Positions 16,661-26,090 of a stretch of DNA of 64,000 nucleotides are shown here, in pieces. Within the stretch, counting starts at the first letter, position 1, and every line of letters begins with the position of its first letter. Under the pieces are notes generated by a model that saw only the letters and a list, made by a program, of their open reading frames with translations, had not been told where the DNA came from and ran no database searches. A program made the translations under genes and the position numbers. Source of the stretch: Lentisphaeria bacterium (GTDB lineage: Bacteria > Verrucomicrobiota > Lentisphaeria > Victivallales > Victivallaceae); NCBI GenBank assembly GCA_017462015.1, contig JAFTRX010000071.1:78560-142559 (forward strand). The letters are read 5' to 3'.

Positions 16661-17479
16661 TTATCTGCCGGTCACACTGCCGCGATACCGCAAGTCGAAA
16701 ATTTTCCAATCACTTCCGCTGCGGAGGATAGTTGTCTGCAGCACCGACAGTAAATAAAGGTAGTCGGTTTCGCTGTCAGCCGGAAAATAGACAATGCAAT
16801 TTTTGAATCTGCGGTAACACAGGTAAACACACAATTCTCCGCGTCTTTTTAGAGATATTTGCTGGATGGCGATGTCCGGATAGTTGTTAAGAGCGTCCAT
16901 TATCAGCTGCATCGCCGGTTTCAGCTGAGAACCATTTTGCATATTGACCACCCGCGGCAACCGGATGTTGGAGATGCTCGCTTCCTGAGGTTTCATCAGG
17001 TTTCCGTTTTTATCGAGAATCGCTGACGGCAAACGCGAGTTGCCCAAATATAATCCCGCCCGGGGGATGCGCTCGGTGATTTTGAACTTCAATGTATCCG
17101 GAAGCACGATACGGACTTCCGCATTTTCGATACTGGAAATATTCTGCAGTGTATCGCGCAACTTTTTTATGTCGATGGAAAAGAGGTTGGTTCCTTTGGT
17201 CAAATTCAAACGCTTGAGCAAAAGCTCCTCTTTTTTGTTCCAATATCCGGTGCTGTCGATTTCCAGATTATTGAAACGGAAACGGTCATTTTCAGTGTAC
17301 AGAACTTTTGGCAGTTTGATTATTGCAACTGCCAGAAGCGCAACAAGAAGAACCACCGCTGCGGCGATGACCGACCACAACAGCTTTTTTCTGCCGGAAT
17401 CAGATTTTGTCTTATCTCCGGCGCCGGTTCGTCCGGCATTTCCGCGGCGTATCTTTGTGCTGCTTTTTCCAGTTGCCAT
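16661..17479 (-). CDS. ftsQ: Cell division protein FtsQ-like (POTRA domain)
   Basis: 272 residues. A basic Ser/Thr/Gly-rich cytoplasmic tail (1-33) precedes one membrane helix around 35-58. A POTRA-like domain follows (FRFNNLEIDSTGYWNKKEELL, then NLFSIDIKKLRDTL and IENAEVRIVLPDTLKFKI) and then an FtsQ-type beta domain. FtsQ links the cytoplasmic and periplasmic parts of the divisome. Identification rests on architecture and POTRA pattern because sequence is poorly conserved. The ATG at 17479 is preferred over an in-frame TTG at 17512. It is not in a dcw cluster; the nearest neighbours are purD and hisF. Confidence 0.72.
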   Translation of the reverse strand: MATGKSSTKIRRGNAGRTGAGDKTKSDSGRKKLLWSVIAAAVVLLVALLAVAIIKLPKVLYTENDRFRFNNLEIDSTGYWNKKEELLLKRLNLTKGTNLFSIDIKKLRDTLQNISSIENAEVRIVLPDTLKFKITERIPRAGLYLGNSRLPSAILDKNGNLMKPQEASISNIRLPRVVNMQNGSQLKPAMQLIMDALNNYPDIAIQQISLKRRGELCVYLCYRRFKNCIVYFPADSETDYLYLLSVLQTTILRSGSDWKIFDLRYRGSVTGR

Positions 17480-17498
17480 TGTACACTGTTTCCCAAAC

Positions 17499-17545
17499 AA
17501 AAATAAAGACAAAACGACGTTCCAGATTTATTTCCGGAACGTCGT
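17499..17545 (-). terminator. Terminator after hisF
   Basis: ACGACGTTCC (17514-17523) and its exact complement (17536-17545) form a 10 bp stem with a 12 nt loop. It is followed on the minus strand by a T-rich run. Confidence 0.8.
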
Positions 17546-17572
17546 TAAAACGGGCAACAACATTCCGTTGTC

Positions 17573-18334
17573 TTAATATATATCAAATCCGCGACGCTTC
17601 AACTCCGCTTTCAATTCCGGAATCTCAATCATCTTGAAGTGGAACACCGATGCCGCCAGCAATATTTCAGCTCCGGCTTCTGCCGCTTCCACGAAGTGTT
17701 CCATTTTTCCGGCGCCGCCGGATGCCACGATTTTCGCAGAACATGCCTGCGCCATCGCTCGGATGACCGGCAGATCATAACCGGTTTTCGCGCCGTCACC
17801 GGCTTTGCTGGTGGGCAGAATAACCTTCACGCCGAAATCGTCGACCTTCTTGGCAAAATCGACCGCATCAGCGCCGGTCGCAGTTCTGCCACCGTCAATG
17901 TAAACCTCGTATCCGGAGGGCATAGCCGGGTTGATGTCGAGGTCAATAGCAACCGTAACGGCATCGACACCAAATTCACTGATAAGCTCTTTGATAAGCT
18001 CCGGACGGCGGAACGCCGCACTGCTGGTGGAAACTTTATTGGCACCGGCGGCAAGCACCTGCCGGGCTGATTCCAAATCACGGATGCCGCCACCGACCGT
18101 AAACGGAATGGTGCAGACATCAGCGACCTTGCGGACAACTTCAGTAAGCGTATCGCGTTTTTCCACGGTTGCTGTAATATCCAGCAACGCCAGTTCGTCG
18201 GCGCTGGCGGCGCAGTACGCTTTCGCGCACTCCACCGGGTCTCCGGCATCGGCGATGTCAACAAAGTGAACCCCTTTGACCACCCGTCCCGCCTGCATAT
18301 CAAGGCAGGGCATAATCGAAATTTTACCGGGCAT
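17573..18334 (-). CDS. hisF: Imidazole glycerol phosphate synthase, cyclase subunit
   Basis: 253 residues, full length. PCLDMQAGRVVKGVHF at the N-terminus carries the catalytic aspartate (Asp12). VGGGIRDL, TSSAAF and AIDLDINP (second catalytic Asp near 131) follow. VASGGAG near the C-terminus is the phosphate-binding loop of the TIM barrel. With HisH it makes imidazole glycerol phosphate and AICAR in histidine synthesis. The loop ILPTSKAGDGAKTGYDL differs from the common ILLTSMDRDGTKxGYDL, but the fold is intact. AAGGAG precedes the ATG. No other his gene is present; the AICAR transformylase that uses its by-product lies at 41111. Confidence 0.93.
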   Translation of the reverse strand: MPGKISIMPCLDMQAGRVVKGVHFVDIADAGDPVECAKAYCAASADELALLDITATVEKRDTLTEVVRKVADVCTIPFTVGGGIRDLESARQVLAAGANKVSTSSAAFRRPELIKELISEFGVDAVTVAIDLDINPAMPSGYEVYIDGGRTATGADAVDFAKKVDDFGVKVILPTSKAGDGAKTGYDLPVIRAMAQACSAKIVASGGAGKMEHFVEAAEAGAEILLAASVFHFKMIEIPELKAELKRRGFDIY

Positions 18335-18368
18335 GATAGTTATCTCTCCTTAAATAAATAATGTTATT

Positions 18369-19529
18369 TCAACGGGGCATGCGATCCGGCTCTTCATTGG
18401 CGAGCTTCTGGAGCCACTCCACGTTGGGGAAGTAATCTTTGTAGAAAGAACGGATGAGGATTTCCAGTCCCTTGGCGCCATATTCCCAATCAAGCACCTT
18501 GTCGCCCAAAACTTTGCGGACATTGCTCTGATCGAAGACGATGTCGCTGCTGAAGTAGGGGAACAAGTCGCCGACAAAGCGTGACATGAGTTCGGCGTTC
18601 TGATTTTCAGAACCTTTTTCCAAACCGACGGTAACGTCATCCAGGCGCAGAACTTTGCAGATGGTGTGTTCGATCTGCTTGGTCGTGACCGGACTGTCAC
18701 CGGTGATGTGGTAAGCGGTGTTGGTCACCGGCTTCTGGAACAGAGCGGTGATCGCTTCCTGAACATAGTCGATGGGGACAAAGTAGACGTGTTCAGAGGG
18801 AACGGTGGCAAAGTTGATGCCCATGGGAACCCATTCCGCAGGATCAATGCCGCGTTTGGCGCACTGATGGCTCTTGATTTTTCCGAGAAATTCCAGAATA
18901 CGGTAGAAGGCAAGCGGCTTGCGGATACGACCGTCGGAACGGCGTCCGGTGACGATAGCGGGACGATAGACCGAGAACGGAATTCCGGAATTACGAACCA
19001 GAAATTCAGCTTTGAACTTACTCTCTTCATAGGGATTGTTGAATCCGCTGTCGATGGGATTGTCTTCGATGGCGGTTCCCTGAAGCTTACCGGCGATATA
19101 GGCGGTTCCGACATAGTGGAACTCTTTAACGTTGAGCAATTTTGCCAAAGCAACCATATTTTCGGTTCCGTGGTAGTTGATCCGGAACACTTTGCCGGTG
19201 GGGTCTTTGCCCAAATTCACGTCGGCGGCACAATGGAAGACGATGTTGACACCGGCCATTGCGGCATCTTTTGCCAGTTCCTCAGGAACAATGGAGGTAA
19301 CGTCGCCTTCGACAACACTGACTTTGCTCAAAATGCGGTCTGCATCCTGAGGAAATCCGTCAAATGCACATTCGTCACGGATAATCGAGTCCACGCGTTC
19401 TGCGGCACTTTTTCCGCCGCCGGAACGAACCAGACACACCACTTCGTAATCATCACGCTCACGGAGCAAAGCCGCAACAAATGCACTGCCGACCAAACCG
19501 GTCACACCGGTTACCAGAATTTTGTTCAT
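18369..19529 (-). CDS. Extended SDR, NAD-dependent epimerase / thioester-reductase-like
   Basis: 386 residues. The N-terminal VTGVTGLVGSAFVAAL is the Rossmann glycine motif, FHCAADVN is the extended-SDR motif, and NPYEESKFKAE contains the catalytic Tyr and Lys (YxxxK). RIRKPLAFYRI and FVPIDYVQEAI resemble the thioester-reductase and fatty acyl-CoA reductase branch rather than nucleotide-sugar epimerases. It is cytosolic. The substrate is unknown. The gene is just upstream of hisF in the same direction, with 34 bp between them, so it may share the transcript. Confidence 0.8.
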   Translation of the reverse strand: MNKILVTGVTGLVGSAFVAALLRERDDYEVVCLVRSGGGKSAAERVDSIIRDECAFDGFPQDADRILSKVSVVEGDVTSIVPEELAKDAAMAGVNIVFHCAADVNLGKDPTGKVFRINYHGTENMVALAKLLNVKEFHYVGTAYIAGKLQGTAIEDNPIDSGFNNPYEESKFKAEFLVRNSGIPFSVYRPAIVTGRRSDGRIRKPLAFYRILEFLGKIKSHQCAKRGIDPAEWVPMGINFATVPSEHVYFVPIDYVQEAITALFQKPVTNTAYHITGDSPVTTKQIEHTICKVLRLDDVTVGLEKGSENQNAELMSRFVGDLFPYFSSDIVFDQSNVRKVLGDKVLDWEYGAKGLEILIRSFYKDYFPNVEWLQKLANEEPDRMPR

Positions 19530-19691
19530 ATTGTATACCTGTTAATAATTTCTTTTTACATGGCGGTTGAATGTTCCCCGTTACGGAATGTCTGCCGCCA
19601 ACTTCGCAACCCCGGAGGCAATGCTCTGCATGTGTCAGCGCACTGCTGCATCTTTTTTCCCGGTTGCCGTAAAAATAAAACAAACTGCTAT

Positions 19692-19720
19692 ACTATACAC
19701 TAAACATTCACTTTTATCAA
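19692..19720 (-). promoter_or_regulatory. Promoter for the SDR-hisF unit
   Basis: Minus strand: TTGATA (complement of 19715-19720), 17 bp, TATAGT (complement of 19692-19697). This leaves a leader of about 150 nt before the ATG at 19529. It is the main recognisable content of the 19530-19908 gap. Confidence 0.45.
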
Positions 19721-19861
19721 GCGTTTTTTTGAAAAAAAAGTTAAAATATCTCCTTTTTGTCCGGCTGGGTGCAGTGGAGATTGCGGTGATACAGTGTTAA
19801 AAAATAACATGAAAATTTTCCCGGAGAACTTGTATTTGTCCGGGTTCAATATTATCTTTTA

Positions 19862-19874
19862 ACAATGTCATTGT
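19862..19874. promoter_or_regulatory. Possible operator upstream of the glycosidase genes
   Basis: ACAATG and CATTGT flank a single T, a small perfect inverted repeat 35 bp before the start at 19909. Such half-sites fit a dimeric repressor, but no regulator gene is nearby. Confidence 0.25.
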
Positions 19875-19908
19875 CAATAACCGAATATTTTATTTAGAGA
19901 GGTGTTTT

Positions 19909-21864
19909 ATGAGTGAGTACAAATTCTTCAACGTCGTCCCGTATTATCCCGGTCACGAGGAGGAGACTGCGCAGGATTTGATCGAACTTTACCAGCGTAC
20001 CGGAATTGACCGCATCCTGTACAGCTTGTCTTTCCACCCGGAAGGCAGAAATGCTATGGAAAAAGCGGAACGTCTGGTGGCAAGCTACCGCAAACTCCGC
20101 GACGCTCTTGCCAAAGAACCGGCGATCCGGTGCGGCGTACTTATCCAGAGTATCCTCGGTCATGTCATCGGTTCCAAACTCGACAGCGAACAGTGGACAC
20201 GAGTCATCACCCACGAAGGTGTGATCGAAGGAAAAAATACCCGTTTCTGCTCGCTGGATGCGGGTTTTACCAACTATATCCGCTCCGTCGGAGCTATGGT
20301 TGCCAAAGAGAAACCGTTCTTCATTCTCGGTGACGACGATATCCGTTCCTGGTCGTCAGGTGTGGAGTGTTTCTGCGAACTCCACACTGCGGAATACAAC
20401 CGCCGTCACGGAACAACTTTCACTCCGGAAGAGTATCGCAAAGCGGTTTGCGAGTCTCCGGCAGACAGTGAACTCTATAAAAACTTTGATCAGCTCCGTC
20501 AGGACACCGTCAACCGGGTCGCGGCTCTTCTCCGTGAAGGCATTGACTCTGTCGATCCATCCATCCCCGGCGGAAGCTGTATGCCTGGTGGAGAATATTT
20601 CTTCAATCAGGACACTTCCCGCGCGCTCGGCGCCAAAGATCAAACCGACTCTGTGATGCGTATTTGCAATGCGTTGTATGTCGAACAGTCTCCGCGCGAT
20701 TTCGCCGCCAACGTGTTCAAGAGTCAGGCTTACCGGAAATATCATTCCGGTGTCACCACCGTGCTGGATGAAAGTGATACCTTTCCCCATTCGCTCTTCA
20801 GTAAATCCGCCATCAGTTTCCACGCCAAAGAGTGTTCGGCGATCTTCAATGGTCTCAACGGTGCCAAACTCTGGTTCGTGAACTGCCGCCGCCCCGGCAT
20901 TGTGGTCAGCCGGAAGTACACTGAAATTCTGGAAAAGTACCGCAACTTCTACCCCGCTTTGTCTGCCGCTGTTGCCGACAGCGAGACCTGCGGTGTCCGT
21001 ATTCCCATCCATACCGACAAGGGTAACTGGCACGCGATCACCAACCGGACTCCGAATATCACTCCCGGCTCATCCTGGGCTGAATTTCTGGGGATTTTCG
21101 GCATTCCGTTCTCTGCGGAAAAAGATTACACCCTTGATGGGATTTACGCCATCAGAGGCAGTGAATTCGTCTCCCGCAAGAGCGATGAGGAGCTGCTCAC
21201 TTTGCTCAAAGGAAAACTGCTGGTCGATGGCGATGCCGCCAAGGCTCTGACGGAACGCGGTTTTGCCAAATACCTCGGTGTGGAAGCTGTTGCGGCAACG
21301 CATCCGTTCAGCGGCGAGCGTTATATCGACGGTGATCCCATCTACTGCCGCACCTGGGTGGATGCGCCGCAGCTGGTTCCGTGCAGTGACGACCTTGAAG
21401 TGCTGACCCAGATGTACTACACCCCTTACATGTACGCTCCCAATTCCAAAATCGTCTGCCCCGGCGCTGTCATCTTCAGCAATGAACTCGGCGGCAGGAT
21501 CTGTACCACCGTCTTCCGGACTACCGATGAATTCACCCCGCGCGGCGGAGAACCCCGCAAGAACTGGCTGATCTATCTGCTGGAAGCTATGGAAAACGGC
21601 GGCGCATCCGGAACCATCATCACCGATCAGCCGGCACTTTCCATCACCCGGAAGATGAGTGACAACTCCACGCTGGTCATGATTTGCAATCTGGGCTTTG
21701 ATGCTCTGGATGATATTGTGATCAAGTACAAAAATGCCTCCATGGTCACTGTTCTTTCTGCGGATGGAGTCTGGGAAAAGGTTCCGTTCGCCGCAAGCGG
21801 CAGCACGGTTTCCATCCCCCGGGCTGTTGCCTGCTACGAGACTGTTGTAATCAAAATCAAATAA
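19909..21864 (+). CDS. Uncharacterised putative glycoside hydrolase, cytoplasmic paralogue
   Basis: 651 residues with no signal peptide. The first ~380 residues look like a TIM barrel: FFILGDDDIR near 143, then CFCELHTAEYNRR, similar to the CxC...F motif after the acid/base region of GH42-type beta-galactosidases. TVLDESDTFP follows near residue 285 and could hold the second acidic residue. The rest resembles an all-beta accessory region ending in a short beta domain. The assignment is by pattern only; I do not recognise a named family. It is followed after 29 bp by a paralogue that is about half identical by eye in its N-terminal region and has a signal peptide. Start supported by GAGAGG before the ATG. 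Confidence 0.6.
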   Translation: MSEYKFFNVVPYYPGHEEETAQDLIELYQRTGIDRILYSLSFHPEGRNAMEKAERLVASYRKLRDALAKEPAIRCGVLIQSILGHVIGSKLDSEQWTRVITHEGVIEGKNTRFCSLDAGFTNYIRSVGAMVAKEKPFFILGDDDIRSWSSGVECFCELHTAEYNRRHGTTFTPEEYRKAVCESPADSELYKNFDQLRQDTVNRVAALLREGIDSVDPSIPGGSCMPGGEYFFNQDTSRALGAKDQTDSVMRICNALYVEQSPRDFAANVFKSQAYRKYHSGVTTVLDESDTFPHSLFSKSAISFHAKECSAIFNGLNGAKLWFVNCRRPGIVVSRKYTEILEKYRNFYPALSAAVADSETCGVRIPIHTDKGNWHAITNRTPNITPGSSWAEFLGIFGIPFSAEKDYTLDGIYAIRGSEFVSRKSDEELLTLLKGKLLVDGDAAKALTERGFAKYLGVEAVAATHPFSGERYIDGDPIYCRTWVDAPQLVPCSDDLEVLTQMYYTPYMYAPNSKIVCPGAVIFSNELGGRICTTVFRTTDEFTPRGGEPRKNWLIYLLEAMENGGASGTIITDQPALSITRKMSDNSTLVMICNLGFDALDDIVIKYKNASMVTVLSADGVWEKVPFAASGSTVSIPRAVACYETVVIKIK

Positions 21865-21893
21865 CCAGATATATATAAGGAGTTGTATTATAA

Positions 21894-23936
21894 ATGAAAA
21901 AAATGTTGTTTATGTTGTGTGCATTTGCGGCAGTTGCCGCGTTGGCTGCACCTCAGAAATATGATGCACGCTACGATTACCTCACCAAAAAATTCAATAT
22001 GTTCAATATCATTCCCTGCCGGATCGGTGCGGAAGAAGAAACCGTTAAAGACATTATTGAATTTTATCAGCGAACCGGTATCGACACGGTTTTGTACAGT
22101 ATGCCTCTGCATCCGCAAAACAGCACGCCTTACAAACGGTTGGACGACGTGCTTGCCAGTTATCGCAAAGTCAAAGCCGGTCTTGCCGGATATCCGATCA
22201 AGTTCGGCGCCCTGATCCAGGCTATCCTCGGTCACGTCACCAATCCGACGGTGGTTATTGATGGTTGGACCAGAACTTATACTTCCCGCCAGAAGGCCGC
22301 CCGTTTCTGCGCGTTGAACCCCAACTTTGCCAAGTATATTCGGACAGTCGGTGCGCGGGTCGCGGCGGAAAAGCCGTTCTTCATCCTCGGTGATGACGAT
22401 ATCCGTTCCAACAATGGCGGCAGAGAGTGTTTCTGCGCGCTGCATGTTGCAGAGTACAACCGCCGGTTCAAGGGGAACTTCAAAACTCCGGAAGAGTACC
22501 GCAGTGCGGTCGTCAATGCCAAAAATACCGATCAGGTCTATCTCAATTACGAGATCCTGCGTAAAGAAGGTGTTGCCAATGTCGGTAAGTTTTTGCGTGA
22601 AGGTATCAACTCTGTCGATCCTTCCATCCCCGGCGGAACCTGCTGTCCCGGCGGTGAATATTATCACTATTTCGACCTCACCCGCGAGATGGCGGCAAAA
22701 AATCAGCCGCACATGATGCGTATGTGCAATGCTCATTACGTTGAAGAGTCCCCCCGCGACTTCCCCTATAATGTACTCAAAACTCAGATTTACCGCAAGC
22801 ACTTCAGCTCCATCCCCTCTCTCTTCGACGAAAGCGATACCTTCCCGCAGGCTCTGCACAGCAAATCTGCTATGAGTCTGCACGCCAAAGTTTCCTCTGC
22901 CATTTTCAACGGCTTGAGGGGAACCAAGCTCTGGTATGTGAATTGTCACAAGCCCGGCGACTTTGTGGTAAGCCGCAAATATACTGATATTCTTGCCAAA
23001 CATGCAAAATTTTATCCGGCGCTCTTTGAAGCAGTGCAGGGCAGTCGTGACGGCGGGGTTTTTATTCCCGGGTTCAAGAGCGAGCATCTGTTCCACTCCA
23101 CCAATTTTTCGACCCCTATCATTCCTCCGGAAGTGCAGAACTGGGCGTGGTTCATGGGTATCTACGGTATTCCGTTCTACGGAGAAGTCCACTTCAACAA
23201 GCTGGGAGTCTATGCGTTGCGCGGTGCGTATGCCGTTGGACGGTTGACTGATGCACAGTTGAAAGATATGTTCAAAAACAAAGTTCTCGTAGACGGCGCC
23301 GCTGCTGTCGAGTTGTGCAAGCGCGGTTTCAGTAAATATCTGGGAATCGAAACGCGCACGCCGGATTGCTTCTACCGCAGTGAAGTTTATCCTGACACCA
23401 AACAGAACATTTACTGCCGCAGCTGGAAAGGTGCTCCGGAGCTGGTCATAAAGTCCCCAAATGCCAAAGTTCTGACCCTTATCAATGCGATCAGCTATGC
23501 GGTAAAAGGCGACCGCAACCGGGTCCTTCCCGGAGCGGTGCTTTGTGAAAATTCCCTCGGCGGCAAAGTGTTGACCGTTGCTTTCTGCAGTGAAGAACAC
23601 TTTTCTCTCCGTGCCGGTACTCCCCGACAGAATTGGTTGAACTATCTGCTGGACAACCTTGATTCGGAAGTTACCCAGGGGGCAGTTATGAACGATCAGC
23701 CGGTAATGGCGGTCAAACGTTTTGCCAAAGATGGTTCCAAACTGCTGATGATCGTCAATCTGGGATATGATCCGCTTGATTCTGTCACCCTCAAGCTGAA
23801 CAAGGTGGCAAAAATAGAATCTTTGAACGAACAGGGGGAATGGGTCCCGGTCAAATTCAAACGTGCATGTGCAAAAAACGTGGTTGCCGATATTGCCATG
23901 CCATGCTACAAAGTCGTCATTTTGCGGGTAAAGTAA
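21894..23936 (+). CDS. Uncharacterised putative glycoside hydrolase, exported paralogue
   Basis: 680 residues. A classical signal peptide (MKKMLFMLCAFAAVAALAA) ends near residue 19, so the protein should be periplasmic or secreted. From residue 35 it parallels the preceding protein: FYQRTGIDTVLYS, IQAILGHV, FFILGDDDIR, ECFCALHVAEYNRR, SVDPSIPGG, LFDESDTFPQ and a final beta domain. The shared acidic motifs (GDDD and DESDT) are candidate catalytic residues. AAGGAG precedes the ATG by 11 bp. The pair is best explained by a local duplication followed by a change of location. It is joined to a heparinase-like gene 1 bp downstream, which points to polysaccharide degradation. Confidence 0.65.
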   Translation: MKKMLFMLCAFAAVAALAAPQKYDARYDYLTKKFNMFNIIPCRIGAEEETVKDIIEFYQRTGIDTVLYSMPLHPQNSTPYKRLDDVLASYRKVKAGLAGYPIKFGALIQAILGHVTNPTVVIDGWTRTYTSRQKAARFCALNPNFAKYIRTVGARVAAEKPFFILGDDDIRSNNGGRECFCALHVAEYNRRFKGNFKTPEEYRSAVVNAKNTDQVYLNYEILRKEGVANVGKFLREGINSVDPSIPGGTCCPGGEYYHYFDLTREMAAKNQPHMMRMCNAHYVEESPRDFPYNVLKTQIYRKHFSSIPSLFDESDTFPQALHSKSAMSLHAKVSSAIFNGLRGTKLWYVNCHKPGDFVVSRKYTDILAKHAKFYPALFEAVQGSRDGGVFIPGFKSEHLFHSTNFSTPIIPPEVQNWAWFMGIYGIPFYGEVHFNKLGVYALRGAYAVGRLTDAQLKDMFKNKVLVDGAAAVELCKRGFSKYLGIETRTPDCFYRSEVYPDTKQNIYCRSWKGAPELVIKSPNAKVLTLINAISYAVKGDRNRVLPGAVLCENSLGGKVLTVAFCSEEHFSLRAGTPRQNWLNYLLDNLDSEVTQGAVMNDQPVMAVKRFAKDGSKLLMIVNLGYDPLDSVTLKLNKVAKIESLNEQGEWVPVKFKRACAKNVVADIAMPCYKVVILRVK

Positions 23937-23937
23937 G

Positions 23938-25995
23938 ATGAATAAAGTTATCAAAGCAGGGTTGAGTATTATGTGTGCTGTTACAATGACTAATGCCGGT
24001 ATGGCTGATGAAAAAAGTTCCGCCAAGCGGAATGAATTGATACAGTTGCTGTTCAAGCAGATCGACGGAGAAAAAATCGGTGCGGATTATCAGGATGCCT
24101 GCCGCAAAAAGGATGAAAGCGGCATGATCCGGGCGCTCGCAGCGTATTATCGCAACCGTCCGGAGTCGATTTATCTGATAACGAAATTCAAAAACAAGAG
24201 TTATTCAGTTGAAACCGCTGAACGGGCACTCAATAATGATTTTACTGTCATCAATATTCCCTGGAAATTTGAAAGCGGCGTAAACTGGATATTCAATCCG
24301 ACATGGAAAAAAAAGCCGGTAAACAACGAATGGCTCTGGCAGCTCGGAAGAATGTATTTCTGGCACGACATGATGCACTGTTACCGGAACAGCGGTTCGG
24401 AGCGTTACGCAAAAGTGTTTGAAGAGCAGCTTTTGTCGTGGATTTATCAGGCGGACAAAAAAACGGCGCTTTCAGGCCCAAACAGTCACAATACCTGGCG
24501 CACTATCGAAGCCGGTATCCGGCTGCTCTATGCGTGGCCGGCGGCGTTTGAAGTGTTCCGCAAGTCGCCCGGCGTCAGTGACGAAGCACTTTGCCTGATG
24601 CTTGGTTCCATGTATGAGCAGGCGGAGTTTCTGCGGCACAACCACAAGAAACGAAGCAACTGGCTGTTGATGGAGATGGCGGGAGTGTACACCTTTGCCT
24701 CCCAATTTCCGGAGTTCAATGATGCACAGAAATTCCGGCTCTATTCCGCAAAAGTTTTCAGCAAGGCGTTTTGCGGACAGATGATGCCCGATGGCATGCA
24801 TGATGAGTTGTCGCCGGATTATCACTGGGTGAGCTTGACATGTGCCAAAAATTTTATCGATCAGGCGCAACAGCTCAACCGGATGAGTGAACTTCCCAAG
24901 GAGCTTCCGGCGGCGTTTGAAGCTGGTTTCGATGCCTTTATCGCATTGGCAACACCGGGACTTACCGCGCCGCGAACCAATGATTGTTATACATTTGATT
25001 TGTCAAGAGTCATGACCACGGCGCTGGAGAACTACCCGGATAAAGAACTGTTCAAATGGGTTGCCTCCCACCGCAAGGAGGGGAAAGCTCCGGACGACAA
25101 ACCTACCGCCTCCCGTTTTCTGCCCTATGCCGGTTTTATCGCCATGCGCTCCGGCTGGGATAAGGATGCACTGTACTGCTGTTTCGATGTCGGCCCGCTG
25201 GGCATGGGACATTGGCATTGGGATAAACTCAACATCAATATCTATAAAGGTAAAGAGGAGTTGATTTACGATGACGGCGGCGGACAATATGAGTTCAGCG
25301 TGTACCGTTGGTACGGGCGCTCTTCCGCCGACCACAACACAGTGCTGGTCGATGGACTTATCCAGATGCGCAACCTGCCCAAAAAGGTGAAGCGTCCGAT
25401 CGATGCAAAGTTTGTCAGCAATGAAGTGTTCGATTATGCCAAAAGCAGTTACACCGACACCTTCGGGCTGATGAAGTTTGATGGCACTGACGGCGATGTT
25501 ATACCGCTGTCCAAGCCGGCAACTCATACCCGGGAAATCCGTTTCTGCAAACCGGAATTTTTCTGTGTCGTCGATAATCTGCGCACGGCAGACGGAAAAG
25601 CTCATGATTACGAACTGCGTTTTCACTTGAACACGCTGAAGACCCGCAAGGTGCGCCAATACCCCGGCGCGGTACTCTCTGATTATCCCGGCAACGAGTA
25701 CGATATCCTCATTGTGCCGCTGTTCCCTGAAAAAATTGAAACGACCACCGCCTCCGGACGGAACAAACCGTTGATGGCAGGCTGGTTCATCGGGCGCAAT
25801 GATATGGCACGGCACAAGGCGACCACGGTGATGATGCTGGCAAAACAGCAGAAAAATTTCCGTTTTGCCACGCTGCTTATCCCGGTGCGCAAGGGAGATA
25901 AATTGCCGGAGATCAAGTCTGCCGGACGGAATAAATTTAAGGTAGCGGTCAACGGAAAGCTCTTTGAACTTGATTTGACAAAACTCAATCAGTGA
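23938..25995 (+). CDS. Heparinase II/III-like polysaccharide lyase, exported
   Basis: 685 residues with an N-terminal signal peptide of about 22 residues. An (alpha/alpha) toroid domain covers roughly residues 60-380: NSHNTWRTIEAGIRLLY, RSNWLLMEMAGVY and PDGMHDELSPDYHW, which hold the conserved Asn, His and Tyr of this fold. A beta-sandwich domain follows with HWHWDKLNINIY, DDGGGQYEF and RSSADHNTVLVDG, the heparinase II/III signature (PF07940). These enzymes cleave uronic-acid polysaccharides such as heparan sulfate or alginate by beta-elimination. It starts 1 bp after the preceding stop, so the three genes 19909-25995 form one operon. Confidence 0.85.
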   Translation: MNKVIKAGLSIMCAVTMTNAGMADEKSSAKRNELIQLLFKQIDGEKIGADYQDACRKKDESGMIRALAAYYRNRPESIYLITKFKNKSYSVETAERALNNDFTVINIPWKFESGVNWIFNPTWKKKPVNNEWLWQLGRMYFWHDMMHCYRNSGSERYAKVFEEQLLSWIYQADKKTALSGPNSHNTWRTIEAGIRLLYAWPAAFEVFRKSPGVSDEALCLMLGSMYEQAEFLRHNHKKRSNWLLMEMAGVYTFASQFPEFNDAQKFRLYSAKVFSKAFCGQMMPDGMHDELSPDYHWVSLTCAKNFIDQAQQLNRMSELPKELPAAFEAGFDAFIALATPGLTAPRTNDCYTFDLSRVMTTALENYPDKELFKWVASHRKEGKAPDDKPTASRFLPYAGFIAMRSGWDKDALYCCFDVGPLGMGHWHWDKLNINIYKGKEELIYDDGGGQYEFSVYRWYGRSSADHNTVLVDGLIQMRNLPKKVKRPIDAKFVSNEVFDYAKSSYTDTFGLMKFDGTDGDVIPLSKPATHTREIRFCKPEFFCVVDNLRTADGKAHDYELRFHLNTLKTRKVRQYPGAVLSDYPGNEYDILIVPLFPEKIETTTASGRNKPLMAGWFIGRNDMARHKATTVMMLAKQQKNFRFATLLIPVRKGDKLPEIKSAGRNKFKVAVNGKLFELDLTKLNQ

Positions 25996-26012
25996 CTTTT
26001 TTGAAAATCCTC

Positions 26013-26041
26013 TTGACTTGATGGGAAAAACGTGTTATATT
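26013..26041 (+). promoter_or_regulatory. Promoter for the zinc transporter operon
   Basis: TTGACT (26013-26018), exactly 17 bp, TATATT (26036-26041), 49 bp upstream of the ATG at 26091. It is one of the best sigma70-type matches in the window. No Zur-type palindrome was seen over it. Confidence 0.7.
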
Positions 26042-26090
26042 CTCAGATTGTATTTGAATTATCTTTAATTGGCACAAAAGGTGAATATAA

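Noticed and set aside
19530..19908. A possible small gene in the gap between the SDR and glycosidase genes (a 77-codon frame at 19567-19800)
   Set aside because: No ribosome site, a composition like the surrounding AT-rich DNA, and overlap with the minus-strand promoter at 19692-19720.
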